The notes below the pieces were generated by a model. That model was not told where the DNA came from, did not search any database, and worked only from the letters and a program-made list of their open reading frames with translations. Made by a program: the position numbers and the translations under genes. Shown here one piece after another: positions 1 to 10,205 of a stretch of DNA of 64,000 nucleotides. The DNA comes from Entoloma clypeatum (taxonomy: Eukaryota; Basidiomycota; Agaricomycetes; Agaricales; Entolomataceae), in NCBI GenBank assembly GCA_963565915.1, contig OY751489.1, positions 4,464,001-4,528,000 on the forward strand, read 5' to 3'. The first letter of the stretch is position 1. The number at the start of each line of letters is the position of its first letter.

Positions 1-39
1 CACGAACCTCAATTCGATCAATGACACTCTGGAATTCAG

Positions 40-726
40 GTGTATTACGTTCTCGCGAAGGATTCTGACACATACCCACCGGACCCCACAAAGTATATCA
101 ACGGAATCGCAGCGAAAGTAGGCGCTCAAGGCACTTGGGCGTTCACGAACGAAGCCGTGTACAACCACTTTGCTGCTACAGGTGAGTTGTGGTGTTCCTT
201 TGACCCAAAGAATCTGATTTTTTACTCGTCGTTACCGGAAAGGCGACTGGATGAGGAACTCCCGCCCGCACCTGGAAACCGTTATCAACGCCGGCATACG
301 AACGATTGTCTACGACGGAGATGCTGTAAGTCTTCACCGGGCTGCGCGATCCTTGAAACGACACACGAGGTGACGCCGGGTTCCATGCAGGACTACATTG
401 TCAACTATCACGGCGTCGAAGCGATGGTTGCCGCGTTGAACACCAAGTTCTCAGCGAAATACGCAAACCAAACGTTTGCGCCTTACAAGGTGGCTGGCCA
501 ATTAGCCGGGCAGTACAAGAACGCTGGCACTTTCTCGTATATCCGTGTACACGGAGCGGGTCATGAAGTCCCTGCGTACAAGGTTCGTCGGAATGAACTT
601 TTGGCTGTACTACTAGACTGATATAATGGGTTGATCTCGGTTTAGTATGGCAAGTTGGCAGTTGGGCAAGCGGCGTCGCAAATGTTCAACCAGATCGTCG
701 CCAATCAACCATTGAGGTCGACATAG
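40..726 (+). CDS. Serine carboxypeptidase (peptidase family S10), C-terminal exons; 5' end outside window
   Basis: Serine carboxypeptidases remove C-terminal residues from peptides in the vacuole or outside the cell. I read four exons, 40-181, 243-325, 391-582 and 646-726, giving 165 residues and a TAG stop; bases 1-39 end in CAG and look like the end of an upstream intron. The splices restore two family signatures: the VYDGDAD block with the catalytic Asp (donor at 326, acceptor at 390) and GAGHEVPAY with the catalytic His. The nucleophilic Ser exon lies left of the window. The last exon, after a weak GTTCGT donor at 583, gives the expected GQAASQMF tail. No frameshift or premature stop is visible, so the gene looks functional. 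Sure of the family; individual splice sites are inferred from frame and consensus. Confidence 0.88.
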
Positions 727-1013
727 GTTTACGGTGTGGGTGCGAGGTGTGCTTTCTACCTCAGACCTGTAACCATCACGACGATAAAAGATGCCGTTCA
801 CTGCTGACAAATACTAACAAAAGGGTGTTGGGAACGAAGGATTGAGGTGTCGCTCGGTGACCCCGAACGGTCGTGTACTCGACCATTACCATACCAATTA
901 CCAAGGACAATGTTTAGTTACTTCGTAGATATTTCCATAACAGTCATTTCTGAGTCCATTGCTTTGTACAGCCTTACTTACTTTGTAGTTAGGTTACACA
1001 CTTTCATTTAGTA
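727..1013. other. Intergenic 3' flank of the carboxypeptidase gene
   Basis: No open frame, repeat or RNA gene that I can support. It separates the host gene from the first inverted-repeat transposon. Confidence 0.5.
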
Positions 1014-1015
1014 TA

Positions 1016-2493
1016 CAGTGTCTTGCATATTGTTTTGCACGACCAATTTTTCAAAACAGCTGTTTGGTCATGTTAGGTCGTTAGGTCAAAGCCAACGCAA
1101 AGTGAATGACAGCGGCAGCAAGGGGGTGGCGGAACGGGAATCCCGGACCTTGGGTTGGGGGGGGGGGGGGGGTCTGGCCAGAGGCCAGAAAAAAAGTTCC
1201 AACTTGGGTATTCAGGCGGCGGTGGGCCGCCATCAGACAGCACAATTACTCATGAGAAGCTTTCAAACATCATAGAGAACCGTTGTAGACAGATAATACC
1301 TAATAAGAATTTTGTACCAACCCACACAACCGTTGAAAATGCTGAAGAAAAAAAAGTAAGCGTCGGAATAAGTGCAGAATGTGATCTAACGCGTCCTTCA
1401 GAGTGCCAATAATCTGCCCTTTGTGCCCCACCCAGAACCCAGCTGTTTGGACGTATAACCTTCACACACACTTTCGCGAGCAACACAATATTGTGTCCCC
1501 ATTGCAATACCCCATGAAAATCCAGCTCTCGGAATACGAAACAGGTGTAATGAAGAAGATCTGGGATACTCGTTTCGTACGGAAGCCTCGCAATCTCAAG
1601 AAGAAAACTGTTCCTATGTTAATATCTGAAGCTCATAGCTCACGGTTGGCCCTGCGGTGAGGAATGTTATTCAGCGCGGGTTCGAAATATCTCACATCCA
1701 CGTCATGAATCCGCTCTGCCCCCATCTGATGCCAGTGGAGATGAAACCCCCGACATTGACGACCTTGCTTCTGATCTGCCTGAGATCGTCGAACAAAGAT
1801 CCCCACATCCTGAGCCCATGCAATCTCAGTGTCTGACACCCACTCGAGCCTCTGAAGGAACACACCTTGCAGCAGACCAGTCAAAGACACCAACAATCCA
1901 GCTTGGAGCTGAGATTTTGCCATCCCCTTCCCGCGATTCACAAGTCGAGCCTCGGATTCGGCGTGTCCGCAAAACCAGGAGGTTTGACCTTGGTGCATGC
2001 GAGTGTGGCTATGAGGTATCAAATTCAGAGATTGAAAAGGGTGACACTGTCATGCGATGCAAGGTTGCTGGGTGCGAGACCGTCTGGGTGAGTCGTTATG
2101 AAAATGATTATCGGAGCTGCTGATGAGTTTGGGTCAGTACCATCGCGAGTGCATGAAATACGATATCGTACCTAAGAATTGGTCATGCCGAAGTTGCAAA
2201 GCAAGTACCACAAGCACAAAACATCGTCGTACTTGATATATATCCCACTATTATCATAGAAAGTACAATTTTTGCTTTGTTCATGTCGACAGAAGAAACA
2301 TATGACCAAGCACGTGATGTGAAATTACCATATATGGCAGGTAGGGGGGGGGAGGGGGGCAAAACCGATGCTGAACCAAAAGTTCCGACTGTATATGCAA
2401 AAGTCCCGTTCCACCACCCCCTTGAGCGGCAGAGCAAACAACCAAACAGCTGTTTGAAAAATTCGGTTGTGCAAAACAATATGCAAGACACTG
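1016..2493 (+). mobile_element. Non-autonomous TIR DNA transposon with TA target duplication, carrying a gene fragment
   Basis: The element is 1478 bp and begins and ends with inverted copies of CAGTGTCTTGCATATTG, flanked by TA on both sides (1014-1015 and 2494-2495). The terminal repeats match perfectly for about 25 bp and then imperfectly to at least 55 bp, where both ends share CAGCTGTTTGG. A further block, GGGGGTGG(C/T)GGAACGGGA, recurs inverted about 120 bp in. TA duplication and a CAGTG start are typical of the Tc1/mariner/pogo superfamily. No transposase is present; the interior holds a broken zinc-finger gene, so it must have been moved in trans. A 16-base G run lies at 1157-1172. Confidence 0.8.
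1403..2236 (+). pseudogene. C2H2-like zinc finger plus PHD-like finger protein, cargo of the TIR element
   Basis: Three pieces make one protein. The first (1403-1657) has a CPLC...H...H finger followed by a basic stretch. The second (about 1680-2087) is acidic, then basic, and starts a Cys-rich domain (CECG, CKVAGC). A 50-bp intron (2088-2137, GTGAGT...CAG) joins ETVW to YHREC and leads to WSCRSC, completing a C4HC3-like PHD pattern; stop at 2234-2236. The first and second pieces are in different frames around 1657, which is either a small intron or an indel, and no start codon is clear. PHD and C2H2 fingers suggest chromatin or DNA binding, but the function is unknown. It could be a captured host gene or an old transposon gene. 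Family resemblance to mushroom hypothetical proteins is from memory only. Confidence 0.55.
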
Positions 2494-2596
2494 TAAAATC
2501 TCTATTTTACATTGAAATAGAGCATCTTTCACTGTGGACTAGGGGTAGCATTCATGGTAACACACACATATATATATATCATTTGGTGTTGGGTGC

Positions 2597-2710
2597 CAGA
2601 GGTGGCCGTTGGGCATGAGAGCGGGCCATTGGGTGCTAGAGGAGCCATTGGGCATGAGTGGTGGCCATTGGATGGAGGTGGTGGCCAGATGGAGTGGAGG
2701 TGGGGGAAAA
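2597..2710 (+). repeat. Degenerate GGCCATTGGGCATGAG-type repeats
   Basis: Four to five imperfect copies of a unit like GGCCATTGGGCATGAG lie just right of the TIR element. The same unit forms the large arrays at 46930-47400 and 48600-48750. A short (TA)n run precedes it at about 2567-2578. The ORFs over this stretch are repeat-driven and not credible genes. Confidence 0.6.
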
Positions 2711-3136
2711 GAAAAGTATGGGAAGGTTTGCTGTCTGTCAACTTATGGTTCGAGTTTCGGTGATTGCCAAGCATGCTCGGCAGTCAATGCCAAGCAATGC
2801 ACATTGTTGAAACTTGTGTCCTTGATGCAAACCATGGCACCATAAGTTTCAAAAATAAGTATTGAACAGCATGCCTTGCAGACACAGAGGAAGCCTGGTT
2901 AATGGTACTCACATTGAAGTGAAGGGATTGAGATGTTGGAGAAGAGTGGGTGATGGTAGAACCACTTGGTATTAGCTCTGTTGTACTACAATACTTACAT
3001 GCAGTACTTATACTTATGGAATGTGCACAGACCAACTATGAGCTAGTAATGCTATTGGCTAGAACATGATGGAACATCTCTGATACACAGCATCAAGGCT
3101 GTGGTGCGCAGCATTCTGAGTCACAGAAATGACTCA

Positions 3137-3262
3137 GAGATCTAGAGTGAGTCTAGATTGTTCTATGTTTAGAACACTTCCTGTGGTCAGGCCACATGGT
3201 AAAACACATGATCATAGTCACATGATTGACTGTCGATACATCCATACTTGAATGTTTCAACA
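3137..3262 (-). repeat. LTR fragment (3' LTR) of the gag-only copia-like element
   Basis: The block ends TTCAACA on the plus strand, that is TGTTGAA on the minus strand, and matches 15341-15466 and 23239-23364. Adjacent CACCCCCAC supplies the polypurine tract. Confidence 0.6.
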
Positions 3263-5387
3263 CACCCCCACAAGTGAGATCCCATAAGGGTTCAACACTT
3301 GTATAAGAAGATATTCAAATCTTAACTTATGGATGATAGTTGAGACTTCATTTGCTAAAGGGATCATCAAAAGAATCAAAAGAATTGCTTTTGAGAGATG
3401 GGATGGCACAATAAACATGCAGCCATGATGGTGTTAGAAGCAGCCAGTGTAGCACTTGAAGCAGCTACTATTTGAGAACTTTGTTGGTGTCAATAACGAT
3501 TGTGAGCAATGCTCAGCAAGACCTGTTAACTACCAAACTCATAGGCAACTGTGTCAAGTGCTCTTGAGTTGTTCTCAAAGGGTTTTCTCAGGTAATTATC
3601 ATTTTTAATTACTTGTACCACTATCTACTTTAGTTCTTCTTCAACATCTTATCGTCGGCGGTTGTAGCAGTGTTACTGCCAGAGGGTGATGAAGAAGCAG
3701 TGGTGGTGCCAGCTGCAGTAGTGGTGGTGGTGGTGTTTGTGGTTGAGGCAACATGCGCCAGATGGTCAGCATGTGCAGTGTGAGTGTAGAAGGTGGTTAA
3801 AAAGTAGGCGAATAATGCCATGGTAGCCTGCTTTAAAACTCGGTTTGAGGAGCATATTTAAGGCTTTGCCTATCTTGCACGGACCATGCTGAGTCAGATG
3901 TTTAGTCTGATTGTATCAGCAAACCACGTAATAGTTTATTGTCATCTCAGACTGGATCAATGGTTGACATTTTGATATTACGATGTATAGATTGGCAAGC
4001 AGGCCGTTAATAAGTCAAGTAGACGTAACTCATTTAAGAGCTCGTTAGACTTAATCTATATCATTCAAATAGTCATTTGAACCAATTGATGGGATCATGC
4101 ATAACATGATATAAGCTTGGTAGGGCTTATGGAAGTTGCATCAAAGACTACTAACAACCATAGATGAGGCATGCCGTCAATCTTGAGTATATGATATTAT
4201 CATGGTAGCACAAAGGCATACTTATAGATAATATCTTCTGAGTCGAGTGTAGTACTTCAAACTCAGGACATGGATGAACTATATAGGTTCTAATCCACTG
4301 TGGTAGGGTCTAGTTTAGCATTATAGAGGACATAATAAATCGCTCAAAGATATCCCATAATATCTGAGCATTGCAAAGTATAATTGCGGCTCAAGCAACT
4401 TATGGATTATCCCAATTTAGAGTTTAATAGAGATCGGTAGATCTCCCCCTGAAATGGTATTTCCATAATCAGATTTATAGGCAATTAAATAATCAAGCCA
4501 ACTGTTTGTGTGAGTATGATTTGCAATTTATAGTCAAGTGTTTGACTTGCAATTGTAGTTCTTTTGTATGTGGTGATACATGTGTTTTGAACATCCGATT
4601 TTATGTTCAGAGGTCATTAGAATACCATTCTAAGACGTTAACACAGATTGACTATGATTTGTTGCATGATACAACAATAACACATTTGGATGGGGAATAT
4701 TTGGTTTGTGACAAACAAAGATGGCGATCCCAAAAGGGTGCACAATCCATTGTTAAATCCAAGTCGTTGACACAGCCAATAGGTGCAGATCAGGTGACCT
4801 AGGATGCTGGCTTAATGCCAAGTGGCTGTGACAACTGCGAGCTAGCTCACTGGGTTTGTCATCCTCAGGGGCGGTGATGCTGGCGGTCCTGGGAGTCCTT
4901 TGGTACCTGGTGACGGTGACCATGGATATGTCCAAATATTCAAAGTGTAGAAACACTTTGATGTATTCAATAGTAATCTTGTATACCAAGAACCATGTAA
5001 TATGCAATTTAATGCATATTAGTAAGCAATCAATTAAGATGCTTCTTCAAGTAATCATAAGCAATTGCTTGGAATAGAAACCCAACAATAGTCTCCAGGA
5101 CTAACGGATCAATTCATATGACAGTCTTGGTTATCCAAATATCATTGTTTTGGACGACATGTCATTTTATCTTTGGAGTAAGATAGATCCTTGTTCAAGA
5201 TGTCACAGATTTAATGGGTAAATCACTGTGCATCCTATAGAGTGTTGTACCCAAAATAATTGCATGACATAAAATCAATCAATGCAAAGTTCGCAAGAAT
5301 GCAAGTTCAATTAAGAATTTCTCTTTTTCTCTATATTCTCCCCCTTTTCCAGTCAAGTGTGGAATTGTTTCGTGCTGAAACGACATA
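3263..5387. other. Non-coding interior of the gag-only copia-like element
   Basis: AT-rich sequence with no convincing reading frame. A short minus-strand stretch near 4860-4900 (RTPRTASITAPED) resembles NTPRAAGIAAPG in the gag at about 13745-13780, so it may be a diverged second copy of the gag tail. A Thr-rich 63-codon minus frame at 3630-3821 has no support. Confidence 0.4.
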
Positions 5388-6981
5388 CAGTGCCTCACAA
5401 AACTGATTCAATGTTTGTTGCTTTTTGAATATCTTCAAGATAACTCTGCAAAGAATACCAATTGAATTAAACCTTTGGTATATAATTGAAAGCCCTACTT
5501 CAGGGCTTTCAGAATATAAAGGAATCATATGATTTAGATCAGAATCCATGACTCATTGAATCAGTTTTGTGAGTACCTATGGCAATTATCAGAATCAAAT
5601 GCTTCACTGGTTGTATGGTAACCAGTTGTCATGACTTACTGATGGAACTTGAATAGAACCCTGATGGGTTGTCAAGGAAAGTTGTATAAGAAGAATCCAA
5701 CCTCAACAGCCTCCATAATTAATCATGCGCCCTATCTCCTCTTCCCACAAGGAAAACATTCTTTCTCTGGCCTCCAATGGTCACTCCACTTGTCATATTG
5801 CCTCTAACCTGGGGGTCAGCCAACCAACTGTCTCCAGAGTGCTTCAGAATCATCTTCCTCATTGCAATCTCTCTTCTGGTGGTTGTCCATCCAAGCTTTC
5901 TCCCACCAACACATGAAACATACTTTCACAAATCACCTCAGGGAGAGCCTCCAATGCTGTGCAGGCTACCAAACACATCAACACTGTCATCTCCAATCCT
6001 GTCTCCCCAGAAACTGTGAGAAGGGTTCTCAGAAAACATGAATTCAAGGCTGTAACAAAGAAGAAAAGACCTTTTTTAAAGGCCATACATCGGAAGAGGC
6101 GGTTGGCATTTGCTATGAAGCACAGGGAATGGACAGTGGAGGACTGGAAGAGGGTCATTTGGTCAGATGAGACCAAAATCAACAGGTTTGGGTCAAATGG
6201 CAAGGGATGGGTCTGGAAAAAGAAGGGTGAGGGGCTTATTGAAAGAGAGGTTCAGGGCACAGTCAAGTTTGGGGGAGGAAATATTATGGTTTGGGGTTGT
6301 ATGGGTTGGGAAGGTGTGGGGAGACTTGCAGAGGTTGAGGGGAGGATGGATGCTGATCAGTATGTGTCCATTTTGGAGGACAATTTGCTGCCCAGCATGG
6401 AGGAGAGTGGAATCTCTGAAGAGGAGATCATTTTTCAGCAGGACAATGACCCCAAGCACACCTCCAAGAAGGCCAAAAAATGGATGGACAGCAAGAATAT
6501 TGCTCTGCTGGATTGGCCTGCACAGTCCCCAGATCTCAATTCTATTGAACACCTCTGGGTTCATATTCAAAGGAAGTTGAATGAATATCCAACACCACCC
6601 AAGGGAGTCTGGGAGATTTGGGACAGAGCAGCAGAGGTGTGGAATAATATAGAGCCAGAAGTGTGTCAAAACCTGATAGAAAGTATGCCAAGAAGGGTAG
6701 AGGCAGTAATCAAAGCTAAGGGGGGTAATACCAAGTACTAAAGTATAAAATACTGTATTTATTGTACATACTCACAAAACTGATTCAATGAGTCCCTGGA
6801 GTAATTTGATCATATATTGATCATCTTTTATGGGAATTACATAATTATTGCAGATTCCGAGAGTCCTGAAGCAGGGCCTTTAACCAGGTACCAATACCTT
6901 CTTTTGATTGGCATTATTTGCAAAGTTATTTTGAAGGTATTCACAAAGTAGCAAACATTGAATCAGTTTTGTGAGGCACTG
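5388..6981 (+). mobile_element. Tc1/mariner-superfamily DNA transposon (1594 bp)
   Basis: It starts CAGTGCCTCACAAAACTG and ends with the reverse complement, between TA dinucleotides at 5386-5387 and 6982-6983. The terminal inverted repeats are about 190-210 bp and degenerate in the middle. Each end contains the motif CTCACAAAACTGATTCAATG twice, once at the tip and once inverted at the inner edge (5394-5413, 5554-5573, 6771-6790, 6956-6975). It encodes one DDE transposase with a single premature TGA. It sits inside the gag-only copia-like element. Confidence 0.9.
5725..6741 (+). pseudogene. Tc1-type DD34E transposase with one in-frame TGA
   Basis: From ATG 5725 the frame runs 338 codons to TAA 6739-6741, normal for Tc1, broken only by TGA at 5917-5919. 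The N-terminal helix-turn-helix (ILSLASNGHSTCHIASNLGV, QPTVSRVL) would bind the terminal repeats. The catalytic core shows WSDETKI (first Asp), FQQDNDPKHTSK (second Asp) and SPDLNSIEHLW (Glu, 34 residues after the second Asp). The stop lies in the linker, where CGA (Arg) would restore the frame; I infer one C-to-T change. The enzyme would cut and paste the element at TA sites. In its present form the product is truncated at 64 residues. Confidence 0.88.
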
Positions 6982-7059
6982 TAAATCCTTTGCTTCGTAA
7001 ATGGCATATGAACTGAAACAGTGCAGAACTTGAGGTCTTTACACTCCCCCACATCTTCT

Positions 7060-7310
7060 AGCGGATTCTGAGCGGAATCCAAAATTCTGGCAGGAATCCA
7101 TTCAGATTCCTGTCAGAATTTTGGCTCTGTAGATGACAGAAAATGGCTGTAAATAGTTAGAAAAATTCTGATCGGATTCCGATCAGAATCATCAGAATCC
7201 CAGCAGAATGTCATTCTGACAGGAATCCCAGCTTTGGAATGGTTGAATTCTGACAGAGTCCACAGGAATTCCTGTGGAATTCCTGTGGACTTATGCAGCA
7301 GAATTCCGAA
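7060..7310. repeat. Left subterminal palindrome array of the KDZ element
   Basis: Repeated imperfect palindromes built from GATTCC and GGAATC, for example TCGGATTCCGATCAGAATC and ACAGGAATTCCTGTGGAATT. The same kind of block forms the right end. Such arrays are usually transposase-binding sites; that role is inferred. Confidence 0.65.
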
Positions 7311-7459
7311 GCATGGTAATGCGGCGTGGTGGTGGTCACGTGCTCAGTCACGTGACTTATCTGCCATCTCATTGATCAGCAAACCTCCTCGACCTCGACC
7401 ACACTGTCACCCAGCAACCCAGCAAAACCAGAAACCCAGAAAAACCCAACAAAACCACG

Positions 7460-10124
7460 ATGACGACAACCCGCAAAGCCGCCGCTGCCACTGAACTCCC
7501 AACCACGAGGAGTGGCCACATCCGCACAACGCCCACTCTGCCTTCGTCCTGTGGTCGCAAGCGTGCCACATCAGTGAATGACAAGGACGACGATGCCCGC
7601 AAACACGTCAAAGCCACCACTGCTGCCCAGCCGACCAAGGCGAGCACCACCCAGCTGAAGAAGGCCACGAAGAAGGCCATGGCGAGCAAGCCTGCGGCAG
7701 GGTGCATATCCGACCACCCTATCCCTCCGTTACTCACTGCCCGCCTGCAGCACCACAGACGAGGCCGGCCCCACCGGTAAAAAGACTGGCACCGCTGGCA
7801 AAAAGACCCACAAGGGCAAGGCCGCCGCCGAGCCCCACCTCACAAAGTGGGTTTTTTTTTTCTTTTTTCTTTCTTTATTCTCACAAAAACAGCGCCCCCA
7901 GGACCGAGCGGCAGCTCGAGGCCCTCGGCATCCCGATTGCGCCGCCCCCACATGCCCCTGCCGCCGTCTCGACACCTGCAGTGTCAAAGCCGGGGGGGCA
8001 TGGGTCGCGCCCGCCAGCCGGCACCCCCAACTGCCAGTGACAGTGAAGAGGAGGGGAATGAGGAAGGAGATGAGGAGGGTGAGGATGAGGAAGGGGGTGA
8101 GGACGAGGGGGGTGAGGACGGGAGCGTGGAAGAAGGGAGCACGGACAACGAGGACGAGGAAGAGGAGAATGAGGAAGAGGAGGAGGAAGAAGAGGAGGAG
8201 GAGGAAGGGGAGGAGGAGGAGGAGGAGGAAGAAGAGGACGGGGAGGATGCACAGGGGGACGGGGATGCCCCGGTTGAGGACGACGACGGCAGCAACGGCG
8301 CAAGTGACAGGGACGATACCGTCCCCTTCCCTGCCCCCTCCACCACGGCCTCTTGCCCCCCCTCCACCTCCCGCCCCATCTCTCGCGCCATCTCCCGCGC
8401 GCCGTCTCCTGCCCCTGGTGGTGTTACCCCTCATGGAATGTCTCGCGCACCCTCTTGCGCAACCTCTCCCACCCGTGGTTTGAGCCCCGGTGCCACCTCT
8501 CGTGTCCCATCTCGCGCCACCTCTTGTGTCCCGTCTCGCGTGGCCTCTCGTGTCCCATCTTGTGTGGCTTCTCGTGCCAGTTCTGTGCACCCCTCTCGTG
8601 CCGGTTCCATGCATCCCTCTCGCGCTGCCTCTGTGCTCCCTTCTCGTGCCACCTTGCCTGATCAAGAGATGGCTGACGTTTTTGGTACTAATTGTAAGAT
8701 TTTATTTTATTTCCTCCCTTGATTTGATTCTGACATATGTTTAGCTTCTGTTTCTTTAGATCAATCCGTGGTGGTCTTGCCTCTGTTCTCTGGTCTTGGG
8801 GAGGCTTTGCCCCCGTCTCTTGATTCTTGCTTTTCTGGGGAGGCTGTACCCCCTTCTGTTTTTGCTTGCGGGAATGCTGTACCCCCATCGTCTGAAATTG
8901 TAGACCCATGTACCCCACCTAAGCGTAGTTTAGATGTAGTAATGCAATCTCCCGGTAGTGCTGAGCACCAGGATATTGACATGTCCCCTCGTGCAAACTT
9001 GCACTCTCTGCAAGGTGCTTCACGCACTGAGGGTGGTTTCATTCGTGGTCAGGCATTGGGTAACACTATGAACCATGCTGATTTTGAATACAACCAATCT
9101 ACTACTGCACCACCCAATGTCAAGGGTACTGTACATGTGTACAAGTCTAAGGAATTTGAACGTAGTAATCCGAGGGCTATGAAGTCTTCAATGACTATTT
9201 GAATTCCTGTAAACAGTTCTCTTGGTCCTGTTCTTCACTAACTGGGCAATTTATACTCACCTGTGAAGAATGAAAATCATAGGATCTATGTGTACACAAA
9301 TGAGGAGACTTGGGATATAAAGGGTCGCTATACTGCTGCACTCTCGGATGACAATACAGTGGATTGGAAGTTTAATGATAATGGATATGTTTTACATCTT
9401 TTTGTGAGTTTTACTATTCATATTGATTGAAGTATATCTCTGATACAAATACTTCTAGGCTGAATCATCTGAATCATCTATCTCTACACAAATTCCAACA
9501 TCTTCTACTATCCTCCCTCTCATGACTGAACCTTCTGTATCCAACGACACATCTGAATCTCGTGGACTTTCTCATTTCACCTCTGTTCAACAATCTATGA
9601 TTGAACAGTTGAAGATTGAGTCTATCTATTTGGATCGCAAAAATCATACTTTGCACTATGCATATTCGAAATATCAAGAATTTTGTCGTGCTCAGGCTCT
9701 GCTGAATGAAATGCAGAACAATCTAACTTGGAAAGGTGCTGGTAAACAGAGTGATTTGAGAGGCATCTTTGCTTCTTCATCCTATTTCTATTCCAATTAT
9801 GAACCCTTCAAATTTGTTGCAAAATATCCATCTCTGGTAGACTGGTTGGAGAACACTGAAGGCCATCTATCTGACGATGAAATCTGGGGATTTTCTGAGG
9901 ATTATAATCTTGGATCTGTAAAGAAGTTTCTGCATCAGCAAGGGGAATTGAAGTCTAAGATTGATGAAAAGGCTGAAGAAGTGGAGAAACAGTCTAAAAA
10001 GAAGGGAAAGTCTCAGCCAGCTGTGGAAAAGCAGAGTTCTGCTGCTGAAGGGAAAAAGTCTAAGGTGGTCAAAAAGAAGCAGGGTGAAGGCTCTGAAAGC
10101 AGCGGCAAGAAAGCAAAGAAGTAG
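7460..10124 (+). pseudogene. KDZ companion gene: basic-acidic-Ser/Arg-rich protein with a unique C-terminal domain, unknown function
   Basis: Five exons fit GT-AG rules: 7460-7701, 7751-7846, 7902-8693, 8760-9403 and 9459-10124. The N-terminus (MTTTRKAAAA) is basic and Lys/Thr-rich. It is followed by ERQLEALGIPIAPPP, a Glu/Asp run of about 70 residues (8040-8290), and about 25 degenerate S-R-A/V-x-S repeats (8370-8660). The last exon encodes an aromatic-rich domain (YSKYQEFCRAQALL, WLENTEGHLSDDEIWGF) and a Lys-rich nuclear-type tail (KKSKVVKKK). A one-base shift is needed near 7992-8035, next to a 7-G run, and there are stops at 9200-9202 (TGA) and 9239-9241 (TAA). I do not recognise the family. 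Position and direction suggest a transposition partner of the KDZ transposase. Confidence 0.55.
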
Positions 10125-10205
10125 TAAGTTGATACAACTTATAATTTTTAATTTGTGTTTGAGTTTTAGTAGTTTGTTACAGATCTTGTATGCATTTTGT
10201 TCTCA

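Noticed and set aside
3630..3821. 63-codon Thr-rich minus-strand ORF
   Set aside because: Low complexity from a GGT/GTG repeat; no splice, start or domain support.
7730..8665. A 311-codon minus-strand ORF over the KDZ companion gene, and a poly-Ser/Pro ORF at 7881-8391
   Set aside because: They are antisense shadows of the poly-Glu and S-R repeat coding regions; composition explains their length.
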